Shown in pieces: positions 1 to 11,710 of a DNA stretch of 64,000 bases; position 1 is the stretch's first letter, and each line of letters begins with the position of its first letter. Below the pieces are notes generated by a model, which saw only the letters and a program-made list of their open reading frames with translations, was not told where the DNA came from and did no database searches. Made by a program: the position numbers and the translations under genes. This stretch comes from Gymnopilus junonius (lineage: Eukaryota; Basidiomycota; Agaricomycetes; Agaricales; Galerinaceae). The stretch is from assembly GCA_015501075.1 (NCBI GenBank), contig JADNYJ010000111.1, positions 62,001 to 126,000 of the forward strand, written 5' to 3'.

Positions 1-1255
1 GGCTTCCAAGTTGTGGCCTACATCTACAGGCCATAGTCTCCCTGTTATCAACATTACCAATGGCATTGACGACACTGTCGTTACTGTGACCATTGTCACT
101 GTCACTTCTGACAGCCTCTTGCACATTCTATCTCGTTCCACTTTACTTTCTCCCCAGTAGTTGATGCTTTTGTTGCGGGAAATGAAGATGATTCTGCTTC
201 TGTTTTTTCCGCCACCTTGAATGGCCAGATCCGATGTTTGGCATCTTCCAGCACGAACAAGAATGTATCACTTAGGGAGGAAATAGCTCACGGCCATGAC
301 ATCGTGCTGGATTGAAAGTAAGTAATCCTTTGAGACTTTCACTCATTCTTCCATTTCGAACATTAACCAATCTTCTTCTCCAGGTTTGGGAGACATCTTA
401 TTTCAGTCATACATTTTCCCTCTTCCTCAAGTCCACGTCTTTTGGTCACAAATAGAAGCCACTTTGGCACTGTCAATTCTATCCTCCACCACATGCTTGC
501 TTCTGCTCAACAGACCCGTCCAAAGCTGTATGGACATCGAAGGCACCCAGTATACTGAGCCAATCGATGTGGGCAAAAAGCAAGACCATGTTCCCTTTGC
601 CTAAGCATGCAGGACCCAAGAATATTCTGGGGGATGGTTAATAGCAGCTGTGGAAGGATTCAGTGTCACTGATACTGGCACTGTTAGAGGCACGGGGGTG
701 ATTGCACAGGAGGAATAAGTGGAATCTCTACCTGACAGAGAGTCATTGGTGATCAAAAGAGGTCAAAGGGAAGATCAGGATGATCAGATAATCTCGGCAG
801 CCTCGCTGTGGATAGCAGCAGGCTCGCCTTCTCCCTCACCAATGTCTGATCAGTTGCACTTGGTGGATTGGCCTGCACACCCTGAAACCCCCGCCATGAC
901 CTTCCTTTCAGTGCAAACTGGGGGAGCTGATTTCCTTTATGGGTACATCTCATGCGCATTCAAGAGAAGGAAGATTTTCAACATTGGGTCATGATACCCT
1001 TAGTAAGAAGAAGGAATAATGTTGGCCAAGATGAGTCATATAATGTCTGGTGTCCACTCAGGCCTTTGCGGGCAAAAAATGATAAGACTCAATTAATGCA
1101 CTGACAAACGTGGCACCAGTCTTTGTCGTACATTTCTTCACTATTAGTATTGGCTCAAATGTCATATCTGATGCCTTATTGTTATGTAATGAGTATTACA
1201 TCTACTCTTTACTGAGAGTCGGAGACAAGCAGCACTGTGTAAATAATGAGAAGTT
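1..1255 (+). pseudogene. Relic of unrecognised gene X, copy A
   Basis: No continuous reading frame survives. The stretch aligns in order with 24.54-26.28 kb and partly with 27.6-28.4 kb. Shared anchors include 61-115 with about 24605-24655, the intron-exon junction at 341-420 with 24997-25075, the segment at 890-975 with 25690-25760, and the sequence near 1185-1225 with about 26225-26250. It lies tail to tail with the NACHT-TPR relic that follows, as gene X does in the better-preserved copy at 27.4 kb. I do not recognise the protein. It is read on the + strand because GTAAGT donors and pyrimidine-AG acceptors fit that direction. CpG is rare compared with the 24-28 kb copies, consistent with decay by C-to-T change. 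Confidence 0.5.
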
Positions 1256-2390
1256 GAGCTCTCCACTTCAGCTGCCTCTTCAAGGTCTCATGGGTCACCT
1301 TTCAAATTATGCTGGGCTCTCAGCACAAGAGGGAAGTTTGTCAATGCCCAAGAATGTATTTTCTTCAGGGTCGTCGGTGATTCAATAAATGCCATTGAAC
1401 CACCTTTGCTAAATTGCAATTCAAGGCCCTTAAGTAGGCCTTGAAGTAAGGTTGAATATTGCAGTTGAGAAGGTTGAAAAAGCATAATGGCCTCCCTGCT
1501 AAGAGAAATTGCCTGATGAAGATCACCGAGGGTGCCAAGCTGTTCAAATTGCATCTGGAGGGCAGATCCAAGGGTATTGAGTAACTCAGAATGACCTGCA
1601 TTGCCCAGTTCAACAACCTCAAGAGCCTCTTTGATAAGCCAAATTGCCTCATCAAGGTCTTGTGGAGCACTCTGCTGCTGCTTACAGTTGGTGCAGAGGG
1701 CAATTGCAAGGTTATTGAGTACTGCAGGGTGGACTGAATGACCTGTTGGGCAATATTTAAGGGCCTCCCAATGAAAGTGAATTGCTTCATCAAGGTCACT
1801 AAGGGTGCCATATTGGTCAAAATGAGCCTGAAGTGTGATCCCGTGATTATCAAGGGTTGCAAAGTAATCTGGATGGGATGAATGGTGATTTTCAAGGGCC
1901 TGCCAGTTAAGAGACATAGCATCATCAAGATCACTCATTGCACCCTGCCACTCAAAATGTATATGAAGTGCACTGGCAAGATTACTGAGTGATATTGGGT
2001 GGTGTGGATGGGATATTGGGCAAAGGACAAAAGCCTCTTGAAGAAGGGAAACTGCATCATTGATGTCATTTAACTCACCCTGTTGGTCATAGTGAGTTAG
2101 CAAGGATGCAGCAAGGTTATTGAGTAATTTGAAGTGACCATGATGGGGAGCTGAGCATAAGCTAAGTGCCTCCTGATGAAACAAAATTACTTCATCAAGG
2201 TCACTTTGCATGCCATGTTGCTCAAAACGAGTTTGAAGGGCAGTGGAAAGGGTATTGAGTAATTCAGGGTGATCTGGATGATGTGGATGAAGTTTAAGGG
2301 CTTCCTAGGCAAGGGAAATTGCTTCATCGAGGTCAGCCACCACACCCTTCTGCTCGAAATGAATCTGCAGACAGACCACATGCACGAGGT
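1256..2390 (-). pseudogene. NACHT-TPR (STAND) gene relic, copy A: C-terminal TPRs only
   Basis: About 307 codons remain open from 2211 down to 1288, and a second frame continues the repeats to about 2381. The translation is a run of ~42-residue TPR-like repeats with the signature LDEAI...EAL.....HP.....LNNLA.AL...F.QQG, the class fused to NACHT NTPases in Agaricomycetes. The C-terminal cap (HSWALTNFPLVLRAQHNLKG) matches that of the copy at 28.6-33.0 kb. The N-terminal helical region and the NACHT domain are missing: homology stops near 2390, before a short anonymous stretch and a relic of small gene Z. A 5' deletion or unequal exchange removed the ATPase, so signalling function is not expected. 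Confidence 0.75.
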
Positions 2391-2689
2391 ATTGCCGTAC
2401 TTGGATATGACCCATTAACAATCACAGGTCACCTGGAGCCATCCAAATCCAATTTGTGTGGGTGAGCACCAAGAGCTGAGGGATGTGACCAGGCCAAAAA
2501 AATTTCCTGCTAGGATACTGGGAAGGTGGATGGACTGCACAGCTATCGATTGATAGTGAATTGATCAGAACCAACTTGGAGAAGATGTATGTGAATTCCA
2601 TAGCTTGTTGGATACATTGAGAAGAGAAACTGAACAAGTTGGTCAAATAGTGAAGGCAGTTAGTAACAAGTGTAAGTAGAATATGATGG

Positions 2690-2905
2690 TTGGTAGCTAA
2701 CCTTGAGGGAAGGTAAAATATGGCAAAGAAATTATTGCTGGTGGATTTCAAAGGTGTGATAGGTAATATGATACTTGCAGGCTTGTCTGATGAGCATCAG
2801 GCTGCATATTCCAGCACTGAAAACATCCTATACTGGAAAGAAAAACATATAAATGCTTATCCAGGAGCTGCCAAACCTGACCCACACCAACCAAAAATTG
2901 CTTGA
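2690..2905 (+). pseudogene. Relic of small gene Z, copy A
   Basis: The open frame at 2720-2905 contains a segment (LSDEHQAAYSSTENILYW) that matches translations at 26495-26565 (LFAEHQTAYVGREGILYQ) and 33730-33810 (LFAEQQTAYISSESILYH). All three follow a NACHT-TPR locus or its remains, so this is the third element of the duplicated module. The preceding 2391-2690 shows no coding signal I can support. The protein family is unknown to me. Confidence 0.4.
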
Positions 2906-3078
2906 AACACCTTACCATTGCCAGAAATTATGCCATGCATAGCCACCCAACATTGCGACTTCCTGACCACTTGTCATTGGACTGGAGGGATAGCTGCTCA
3001 TGCCACTCAGTGAGCTTCTTGATGTCATTTCCCAATTTGGATTTATGGTGGAATGAGCAGTTGAGTACTGTAGGTATA

Positions 3079-3096
3079 TAAGGCTGGACATGAGTC
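3079..3096 (+). repeat. hAT left terminal inverted repeat
   Basis: TAAGGCTGGACATGAGTC, preceded directly by the target duplication TAGGTATA at 3071-3078. It is identical to the reverse complement of the right end. Confidence 0.9.
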
Positions 3097-3389
3097 AACT
3101 TGTGAGTAACCTGGACTCGAACCTGTGAGTATTTTCAGCCCCCAGATTCAAACTCGGATCTGCTGAAACTTTTTCCCATGAGTACTCAAACTCACAAGTC
3201 AAGTACTTGCAGGTCTGCAAGTACCTCTAAGTTTGCATCATTGACAAGTTTCTGTGAGGACCCATGAGTTTACTCATGAGTACTTGTTGCAAATGGATAA
3301 GATACTATGTTTATAAAATTTCCATATGCTCATACAAATGACAGTTCATGAACCATATACATAATACCTAAGACAAGACCTCCACCACA

Positions 3390-6260
3390 TCAGACTTATC
3401 CTCAGGACCAGCTTCATCATCAACCTTTGCCTTCTTCTTAGATCAATGCTTCTTACCCTTGAAGACCTCAATAATATCTTGATGAGGTACAATACCTTCA
3501 ATGTCAACCCATGAACCAACAAGCATGCTTGACTGAGTTGATTTGTCAGAGAGTGAATGGCAAAACCTCGAAACAGTCAAACCACCTTGTGAAAAAGCAC
3601 ATTCAACATCTATAGATGTCACTGAAGTAGTACCAAGGATTAGTTCACTCTTGTTTTATGGTATGCAATGATCAACATACCCAGAATTGACAAGAAGTCA
3701 AGTGCCATCCATGCAAGTGGATTCCCAGCCTTCTGCATTACTGTCCAATAAACAATCAGATCTTGCTCTGTATGACAATTGGGGTGCTGAGCCAGTCTTT
3801 GAGGGGATTGACAGGGGCAGATTTGTCATTGAGAACATCAAAACATTTACTTGTGGCAGCAAAATGCTGTGATGAGAAATTTTAAGTAATAGATAACACA
3901 TGAATACAAGAGCTAACACTCACAGTTGTCGTCAAGCTCTCTGAGGTGGAAGCAACAGTGGTGGCAGGTTCAGAAGGCTTGTATTTTGAAATCCAAGCAG
4001 TGCATGCCAAGGCCTCAGCAGTAGTGATCCAGTCTGCTTCCCAGTGTGCTCACGAAAAATAAGAAAGCTTGTAACAAGGATGGAGGACTGAGTAATAAAC
4101 CATTAGTAACCTTATCCGATGTAACATACAATATAACAAACTTACTCATGGTGATTCTGTAGACAATGGACTCATCGGTATGAGAATAATACTTATTTAG
4201 CATATGGAACCCCCCAGAGTGCAGCATGGCATATGATGGCAGGTAGGGTTGTATTGGAAATGTTGTCCTCCAGTGCAGTCATGATTGTGTCAAAGATAGG
4301 AATGACTTGGTGGATGAGGGGGATCTTGTTTGTTGAGATCTTCTTGGTGGCATACAGAAAAATCTGACAAGGAATGAGACTGGATATAATCACACTAAAG
4401 GAGGAACATATGTCTAGCAAAGGCCCAGGCCTCTTAAGTAAATCCCACTCCTCCAGTGCCAGCTTGAACCTTCCAAGGTGAACTCCACGTGGCTTGTTGT
4501 GTTCCACCATAAGAATGAGACTAGAGAGGGCAGGTGAAAGCTCAGTAGCCCACTGGATAAGCTCAGCTGTGCTGTTCCATTACATTGCAATGTTGTGGAT
4601 CATTTGCTTTGGCTTGATGTTTGCATTCTTGCAGCACTGCTTGAGGTCTTCAGAAACAGTAGGTGAGTTGACGATCTTGACACCCAATGCATGCAGCTAC
4701 AAGAATTAGAGATCAGTAAAACATAAGTTTGAATTGACAAGGACTTACTTTAGCAATGGACACTCATCCAAGGGTCCTCTCTGCCTCTTTAAGTGCTGGA
4801 AGTTGAAGGTCTAGACTGGCATCGAAGATAGTGCCCCTGATAGCAGCTGCATCACTTGCTGCCACATCAGGTGCAATCTCATCAGCTTCATCGTCAACCT
4901 GCAGCTCCTCATTGCCAATGCCATCCAATGATGACAGCTTGGCTTGCAAAGCCTCTAGCTCCTTCTTGATCTCCACATTGGCCCCTGCAGGGTCTTCATC
5001 ATCCTCAGCACCAGTGCTTTCTTTAAGTTTGTGGCTGAATGGTGATAAGATAGCCTAAACATAGAGAAATAAGTAGCTGCACAAGTCGAGATAGAGGAGC
5101 ATACCTTTACAATGAGATTTAAAATGTGAGCAAAACAATGAACACAGTATTCCAGACCAAAAAACCCAGGAACAAGGTTGGCTAGCTCTGCCACCAGGGT
5201 GTCATTGTTGCTCACATTGTCAGGCCATGAAACCCATGATCTTTAGGTAAAAGAATCACTCAGATATCTCATGCAAAGACAGAATAAACACTTACCATAT
5301 TCTGGATACCATACACATGTAGGCACTCAGAAATCCAAGCAGCTAAGTAAATTCCTGTATGAGCCTTCATTGCCCTGAGCATGGAATAAGCTAAATCATA
5401 TCAAATTAAAAGATAGAAAAACTCACTTGATAAAGTCCAGTACAATGGACCTTATTTTCCCATTGTCGACAAATTGTACAGTCACACCGATGAACAAAAT
5501 GGCATTTGGTGACATCCAGCCATCAGCCACGAGATGGATCTTGCCCAGAATGCCCTGCAAAATGAAAACTGTAAGTTATTTGTTGTATGGCAAAAGACAC
5601 AAAGATGTATGCTTACCTGAAGGAGCATTGCCAGCTGCTTGCAACTCATCTCCCATATCTCCTTGATGTCACATGACATTGTCTTGCATTTGGGCATAAT
5701 GCAAGCTGCATTGAGATCATGAAAGATGTCGAGTAGCTCAGGATCTTCAACAATAGAAAATGGGTGTGAGCACTGAGTGACCCAGAGAGCGCACTTCATT
5801 CAGTGTTTGGCTTCTGTGTACTGGGATCCAGAGGCATAAGCAGCAAGGGCTTGAGTTTGAGCAGAACTTCCTGGAATGCAAGTCTTGATGTGGTGCCCTA
5901 GGTTGGTCATAGTCTCATCATGATGAATGCGTGCAACAAAAATAGAAGGTTGACTATCAAAAAATAAACAATCAGAGACCGGAATACACTTAAATAAAAA
6001 GACAGCTTACGATTTGCAAACATAAAGGTATTGAACTGTGCCATCATCCTTCATCTTGATGACCAGTGGCATCTTGAAATGCTTGTAGATGTCAGATGTC
6101 CAGTTTTTCATTTGTGTGGCTAGAACAGTAATTAGCAGTTTGGTTATGTTCAGTGAATGAGAAACATACTGAGAACTTCCTCATTTGTTCGCATTGCTGT
6201 CTTGTACCTTTCATTAAACTTGGATCATTTATCTGAAGCTCCTTGCATGGCCTCACTGGT
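3390..6260 (-). pseudogene. Decayed hAT transposase with BED-type finger
   Basis: Read on the - strand, the pieces appear in the usual hAT order. A BED-like finger region lies at about 6110-5870 (TSDIYKHFKMP, then HHIKTC). Next come HPFSIVEDPELLDIF (about 5740), the catalytic-core strand GKIHLVADGW (about 5540), CFAHILNLIVK (about 5110), the helical FKLALEEWDLLK block (about 4450), NKYYSHTDESIVYR (about 4190) and the C-terminal dimerisation block (SIDVECAFSQGGLTVSR, about 3550-3620). Phase-compatible introns of 50-90 nt separate exons. Damage: in-frame TGA before SKFNERYK (about 6220) and before MKCALW (about 5800), both where CGA would encode Arg, and a 1-nt frameshift near 5225. The protein normally cuts and joins the element's ends; this copy cannot make a full enzyme. 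Confidence 0.85.
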
Positions 6261-7299
6261 GTCTGTGCACATACTGAGAGTGGAGTCAGATTGTGGTTTG
6301 CTCTGAATCAGTCAGAGGCAGGACCAGATTGACTGATACAGAATGCATTGAAGGAGGGGGGCATTGGGAAAAGAGTCACCAGAGTCTGAATTGCTGGCAG
6401 AGGCTGAGCTGGCCATGGAGAGGGCATGCGTCACAGTGTGCTTTCACTTGGTGGATGAAGAAGCCATCTAAATATCAAAATTCAGACTTCAATAATGTGA
6501 AAACAAAACAATACCCACTGTAGTTGAAGGGAGAGTGGGAGATATGAGTGCCCTGCTAACAGAAACAGCATCTCAGATGTTATATCTGGAAAAGAAAGAC
6601 ATAAAACATACCAATGCTCAAAACATCCTGCTGATCTGACCCTCCAATGTCCTTCAAATTGCTGAATGGGTAAAAGAAGGCCTTCACCGTGCCAATACTG
6701 GACTGAAATGCAGTGAATACATGTGGATCCTGAGTTGCTTATCAGCTCAAAGGTACACATTATGATCAAATAACATACTCACCTGCTCATCAGGGCATGA
6801 GGAATCCATTCCAAGATGGGTTGTGACCTTCAATGTGTACTGAACATGCAAAGACCGAGCATGCAATCTGCATACTTATAGGTCATAAGTTCAAGGACAG
6901 ACACTGAAGATAACTCACCTGTTCAATAGCTCATCAGATGAAAGCATTTGGGCACATGAAAAGTGCAGATATGTGCTGTCTACAAAATGAAATTGGAGCT
7001 GTTTAAGTAAGATCGCCATAACATCAGAAGTGAATTCCTTACCTGCCTTATATTGGCCATGGGGAAGGAATTTTGGGGGTGGTTTGAGTTCTTGGCTGTG
7101 ACTTTATGTAGATCGCTGATAGTAGTGGGTCACTTGCATGTTCAAACAGAAGACATGTGAAACAGGGACACTGGAATAGAGAGATGTGAGAAGAGATGTC
7201 GAGCAGCATTGACATCAAAAGTTCAACCAAATCTAAATTAGGCACAGCCTGTCGATCTGCCAGATTGATAACTCTTGATAATCTTTGATATCACTTACC

Positions 7300-8077
7300 T
7301 TTTTTGCCACTGTCAAGGTCAGCTGCCATGTCTTTCTTTTCAAATTTCATGGATCTCACCTCTTTCTTTTTCAAATTTCCTAAAAGTCCACACCATTCTT
7401 TTGACCATGAGGTGATAACAGCAGCAGATAAATTTGTGGGCCTCAGCCACATGCTGGCAGCTGCACCCACTGTCAAGAGATGCCGAATGTAAGTGGTCAT
7501 CTTCTCTGTCTTTTGTGAGAGACTCCTTACCCTTTTCAAGTTGCAGAACCATTACTCCCCAGATTCTAACACACTGAACATAAGTAATAGACTTCTGCAT
7601 CTTCTGTGAGGTAACTAATCACTTCTTTACTCTTTGACAGAACCACCATTCAACCCCACTCTCACTTGGTGCTTGCCCTTTGCAAGCACTATTGCTTGCT
7701 TGTGAACTCCCCATTGAACAGCAGTTTGCTATGGAGCTCAGAGTCTTCTTCATGAGGTTGGTCCACTCCAGTGGCCTCAAGATTTTTGGGGGAGAAATTA
7801 TGGATGATATTGAATGCATTGGGGAGTGCACAGCAGTGAGTCACTATTTCCTTTCTTCTTATTTTCTCCTGACAACTTCTTTGTTATAACTTTTAGCATC
7901 ATGTCAACTGATTTGTCCATGTGGATGACCAACATTCCATCAATGCCAGAGATACCCAAGGTTTCAACTTTGTGGATGACATGGGATCGAGCTCTGACGA
8001 CAATGATGAGATACCAGGGCTGGAGAGTTGTACATCTTTGGATTTTGAGGAGGATGAAGTGCAGTAAATTTAGTGCC
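7300..8077 (+). pseudogene. Second, + strand gene inside the hAT element (broken)
   Basis: Opposite the transposase, near the right end, there are + strand exon-like pieces. One ends VGLSHMLAAAPTVKRCRM at a GTAAGT donor (about 7492). Another, 7641-7830, reads LPIEQQFAMELRVFFM and IMDDIECIGECTA and ends at GTGAGT. A last exon from 7897 ends in an acidic tail (SSSDDNDEIPGLES, then DFEEDEVQ) with TAA at about 8075-8077. The last exon has TGA (7909-7911) five codons in, where CGA is plausible. I do not recognise the protein. Its confinement within the TIRs suggests an accessory element gene, but host sequence captured by the element is also possible. Confidence 0.45.
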
Positions 8078-8295
8078 ATAAATTTAGTATCACAAATCTT
8101 GTATATTGCTTGAAAATTAAAGATGATTTGATCCTAATTTACCAATAATTTATGGGTACTTGTACCAGTACTTGCAAATCCTGAAATTCATACTTGGACC
8201 CTTGGTGACCGGACTCGCAAGTTTAATGGATCTACGAGTCAGGTCAGTGGCAAGTATTCCCATGCATCAACCCATGGGTAACTCACAGATACCTG

Positions 8296-8313
8296 GACTC
8301 ATGTCCAGCCTTA
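8296..8313 (-). repeat. hAT right terminal inverted repeat
   Basis: GACTCATGTCCAGCCTTA, the exact inverse of the left end, followed directly by TAGGTATA at 8314-8321. Confidence 0.9.
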
Positions 8314-8321
8314 TAGGTATA

Positions 8322-10181
8322 CAAGAGACAGGAGAAGAGGGTATGGAAGGATTGGCCAACTTGGAGCAGTACAAGTTAGGTAAGAGGAGAATAAGCTTCA
8401 CCAGCAGGTCAGGCAGGAAAACTGGTCATTCATGTACCTCTCATTTGTGTTGGCTAGGCAAGGTACTTGGTCAGGCCTTATGTACTGCCCTTTATTATGC
8501 AGACAGTATCTCAAGGCTGTAGATATCAAGTTTGCTCTTTTTCAGAGGATTCAAAAGGACTGGTCACTCAATAACATCTTGCAGCATTCTCGACATCTGC
8601 TTGAGACTATTCACAATAGATAATTAGAATATAGAGGAGGAATGAAAAGGATGGATGGAACATGAACTCACCCATACACTTTTGGAGCACCTGTTACTTG
8701 ATCATGGCTACAGCCTGCATACAGACTTGGAGTGGTTGAAATACAATATCCAGGGCATGTACATCCATGAGTATTGGTAGATGGATGAGTTATAGGAGTT
8801 ATTTGCGAGGTAAGGATTTGCTGAGGGACGAAAGCCACTTCACCCAGCTTATATAACACTCTTTTTCTGTTACCACTCACCATGCAACCATCTCTACCTG
8901 CAACTTTGAAGCAATTCCAGCAGAAGTGGTGCCTTTCCTGGGCCATTGGGTGAGGAGAGATATAGGAAAAAGCTAATAGTACCTCTCTTTTTGCCAGTGA
9001 GTTAATATTTTTCTTCTGTTTATAATTGCACATCTCTGATGGCCTTCTGCAGTTTATTTTCCAGCAGAACTATCTATTCCAAGCCTTGTAGAACTCAGAG
9101 AGTCATGGGAAATACTGCTTTTACTTTCCACACTTTCAATGGGCAGAAGCCTGTAGATATTAGCACCTGTCTGAGTTCAATTCTTCAATGTGAACTTTCT
9201 AGGCAAATAATGTTTATCACTCAAAATGTTCAACAGTAGGCATTTTTTCACCCTATTTCAATTATGAATCCACTTCAGCCCTCCAGACTAGGAAACTGAA
9301 TCATATTCTTTATGCATGCACCTTCTACTCCTCCGACCTCATACTCCTTGGACCTCATACTCCTCTGACCTTGTCTGGATTTTCTTACACACCAAACCTG
9401 TGACCTTACCATTGGATGGTAGAGCTCTTCAAACTACTTCCACTGTCATGAGCATCTGTTGAATTTGTCTCCACCAGAGGGAGCACACCCCTAAAATGAC
9501 TTCAAGGCGAATAGAGGAGGGTGTCTACATCCCCTTTATCTATGGGTTCATAGGTTTGGTGGAAAATCAGCATCAACATGAACACCTCAACTCCCTACAC
9601 CAGTATCATCAATCCAATCACCCCAAATGCCCAACTTGAGAAGAGATCTTGCAAGCATGGCAACACTGCATCATCCTCACCAGCTCAATTGTTATCATGC
9701 AGGTGCAGGTGGACAGTACCACAGGTGAGGCAGGCAGTAAGCCATAGCATTTTGGAGTCATATTGGACTATGGCATGTCCCAGAAGATACATTAAAATTC
9801 CAATATCATACAACACCATTGTTGAATGCTGAACCTGTAGTGCGATATCCATGGTCTAGATGATAAGAAAATATTATTCATTTTAGATCCAACTAGCAAT
9901 TGTCAATTGTATCTGCCAATTGCAGAGTGCAGAGACAATCCAATAAATGGTACAGGTGCATCGTGTCTGTCCTTTGACTGCAAGAACTTTACTTCAAGTG
10001 TATCACACATTTGTAATTCAGAATTCAGTGGAATATACAAGTTATACAGGGTGTCTTCATTTTCTCTGTGCAAACAAATTAGAAAGAACTGGGGCTACTC
10101 AAAAGGGCATAAACTGCAAATATAATTAATATCTGCTGGTTGTTAGAGAATTGTGTATCAGATCTAGTTGGTGCTACATAC
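8322..10181. other. Gene-free, AT-rich flank between hAT and Tc1 elements
   Basis: No gene can be supported. Two open stretches look less random than the rest: + strand about 8432-8623 (contains FALFQRIQKDWSLNN) and - strand 8668-9033 (contains RHHFCWNCFKVAGRDG). Neither has a recognisable domain, start context or splice pattern, and both may be exon debris from older insertions. Confidence 0.4.
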
Positions 10182-11710
10182 AGTGGCATGCAAAAAGAAT
10201 GAGTGTGACATAAAATTTGATGTCCAACCACTTTACTAACTGAAATGGATACATGCACTATGAATTCTTTTGCATCCATTTACTACTGACCAAGGTCTAT
10301 AGCTCTCCCAAAATTGGGATGTATACAGTAAGATTTTGAAGAGCTCTGCTCATGAGAGTTGTGACCACTGATTCTCACAAGCCTCCAATGACGGAAAAGT
10401 GAAGTTTTCACCTGATTCCTTCATGAAATTGAGCAATGTAAATTAATATCTAGTATAGTGCCCTTTGGCCTTGTGCAATGCTAGAATATGGGATGGTATT
10501 GAGTTGTAAAGTTTATGTACATATGCAAGATCAAGCTTTGCCCATTCCTCCTGTAGTGCAACCCATAGCTCATCAAGATTACATGGGAGAGGGTTGCGAG
10601 CATGTACACGATGATCTAGGATATCCCAGCCATGCTCAAAGATATTCTGATCAGGAGAAGAAGGGGCCCATGGTAATACATAGATGTGGTGATCTTGGAA
10701 CCACTTCTTAGCCAGCTTGGATGTATGCTTTGGGTCATTATCCTGCTGGAAAATCACTTTCTTCAGGTCACAATGCTGGTCCTTGAGTGAGCCAAGGAAG
10801 GATTGAGTAAGTATTTTGCAATATTGGGCTGCATCCATGTGGCCTCATATATGATGAAGCCGACCTGTCCCATTCCAGGAGAAGCACCCCCATACCATGA
10901 GACTGTCCCCACCATGCTTCATTGTCTTTATGACATTTCGATCCAGGAATTCCTCCCCAACCCTCCTATGACAGTATTTTCTCCCATCTGAACCAAATAA
11001 GTTGAATTTCTTCTTGTCTGAATACCATACTGTCTTCCAATACCGCATTGTCTGCTGGAGGTGAGATAGAGCCCAAAGTTTTTGTCCTAAAATATGTCAT
11101 TTTGAGAGCCAGGGCTTCCATCAGCGCACCCTACCAAAGAGGCCCTTCCTAATAAACATACAATGAACAGTGGTGGGGTGTAGTTGTGGGAAAAGGACAT
11201 GCTGCATGTCTGTAGCATCTCAGCACTCCCCACTGTAGATTAACTGTGTCACACGACACTCGGCATGTGGAGTAATAACCCTGGGTCGACCTGGGATTGG
11301 TTTACAAAGATAGAAGCTTGGATTGTCGCCTTGTTTCTCCAGTTCATGAAAGTTGCGAGAGACGGTTGGTTCCTTCATATTCAGGATGTGGCCAATGTCT
11401 GAGAATTTGAGTCCTGCCTTGCGCAGGATGTATATATGTGCCTTTTTGGTGGGAGTACATACTACCATGGAGAAGTGAGGTCCAGAGAAGGTGTTGGTAG
11501 TCATGAACTGAGTGCGCATTGTCATCATCATGAGCAACTTGTGTTGACATCAAGTCATGATGTGACAAGACATTACAGAAATGTCCTAATTTGGAGTTAC
11601 TGACACTCTTTTCTCTCTTAATGGAGGATGAGTCCCCAAGTTTATTTCTACATTGACCATTGAACATCTACAGCATAAGTTAGGGCTAAAATCTTTTGAG
11701 TGCATCCAGC
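10182..11710 (-). mobile_element. Tc1/mariner-family DNA transposon, decayed
   Basis: The left end, CAGTGGCATGCAAAAAGAAT at 10182, is a typical Tc1-like terminal inverted repeat and follows a TA dinucleotide (10180-10181), the Tc1 target. The matching right end is not clean: the best candidate is the degenerate CTTTTGAGTGCATCC near 11692-11706, so the right boundary is approximate. The body carries a - strand DDE transposase relic. CpG depletion and CGA-to-TGA stops indicate an old, silenced copy. It lies just downstream of the NACHT-TPR pseudogene's 3' end. Confidence 0.75.
10443..11670 (-). pseudogene. Tc1-like DDE transposase relic
   Basis: Domain order on the - strand: a helix-turn-helix region (AGLKFSDIGHILNMKEPTVSR, quoted here as the two parts AGLKFSDIGHILN and MKEPTVSR) with the inter-domain GRPRVITPH at 11537-11220, then the DDE core. 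The core contains VWYSDKKKFNLFGSDG (first Asp, about 11030), QQDNDPKHTSK (second Asp, about 10740) and SPDQNIFEHGWDIL (third acidic residue Glu, about 10660). Stops interrupt it after RVR (about 11130) and after GRLHHI (about 10845). Both are TGA where conserved Tc1 proteins favour Arg, as expected from CGA-to-TGA mutation. Frame also changes between the DNA-binding part and the core. The catalytic motif is recognisable but no full enzyme can be made. Confidence 0.85.

Larger units (their letters stand above)
3079..8313. mobile_element. hAT-family DNA transposon, both ends complete
   Basis: The element is bounded by an 18-bp perfect terminal inverted repeat (TAAGGCTGGACATGAGTC at 3079-3096, its reverse complement at 8296-8313) and by a perfect 8-bp target-site duplication (TAGGTATA at 3071-3078 and 8314-8321). 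An 8-bp duplication is the hAT hallmark, and the 5235-bp body encodes a recognisable hAT transposase on the - strand. The subterminal 150-200 bp at each end is rich in short motifs such as ACTCATGAGTACT and AGTACTTGCA, which resemble transposase-binding repeats. The coding part is decayed, but the ends, which contain no CpG, are intact, so the element could in principle still be mobilised in trans. Confidence 0.9.

Noticed and set aside
8668..9033. 121-codon - strand frame with Cys/His-rich text
   Set aside because: No domain, no convincing start or intron pattern and no paralogue in the window; kept only as part of a gene-free region.
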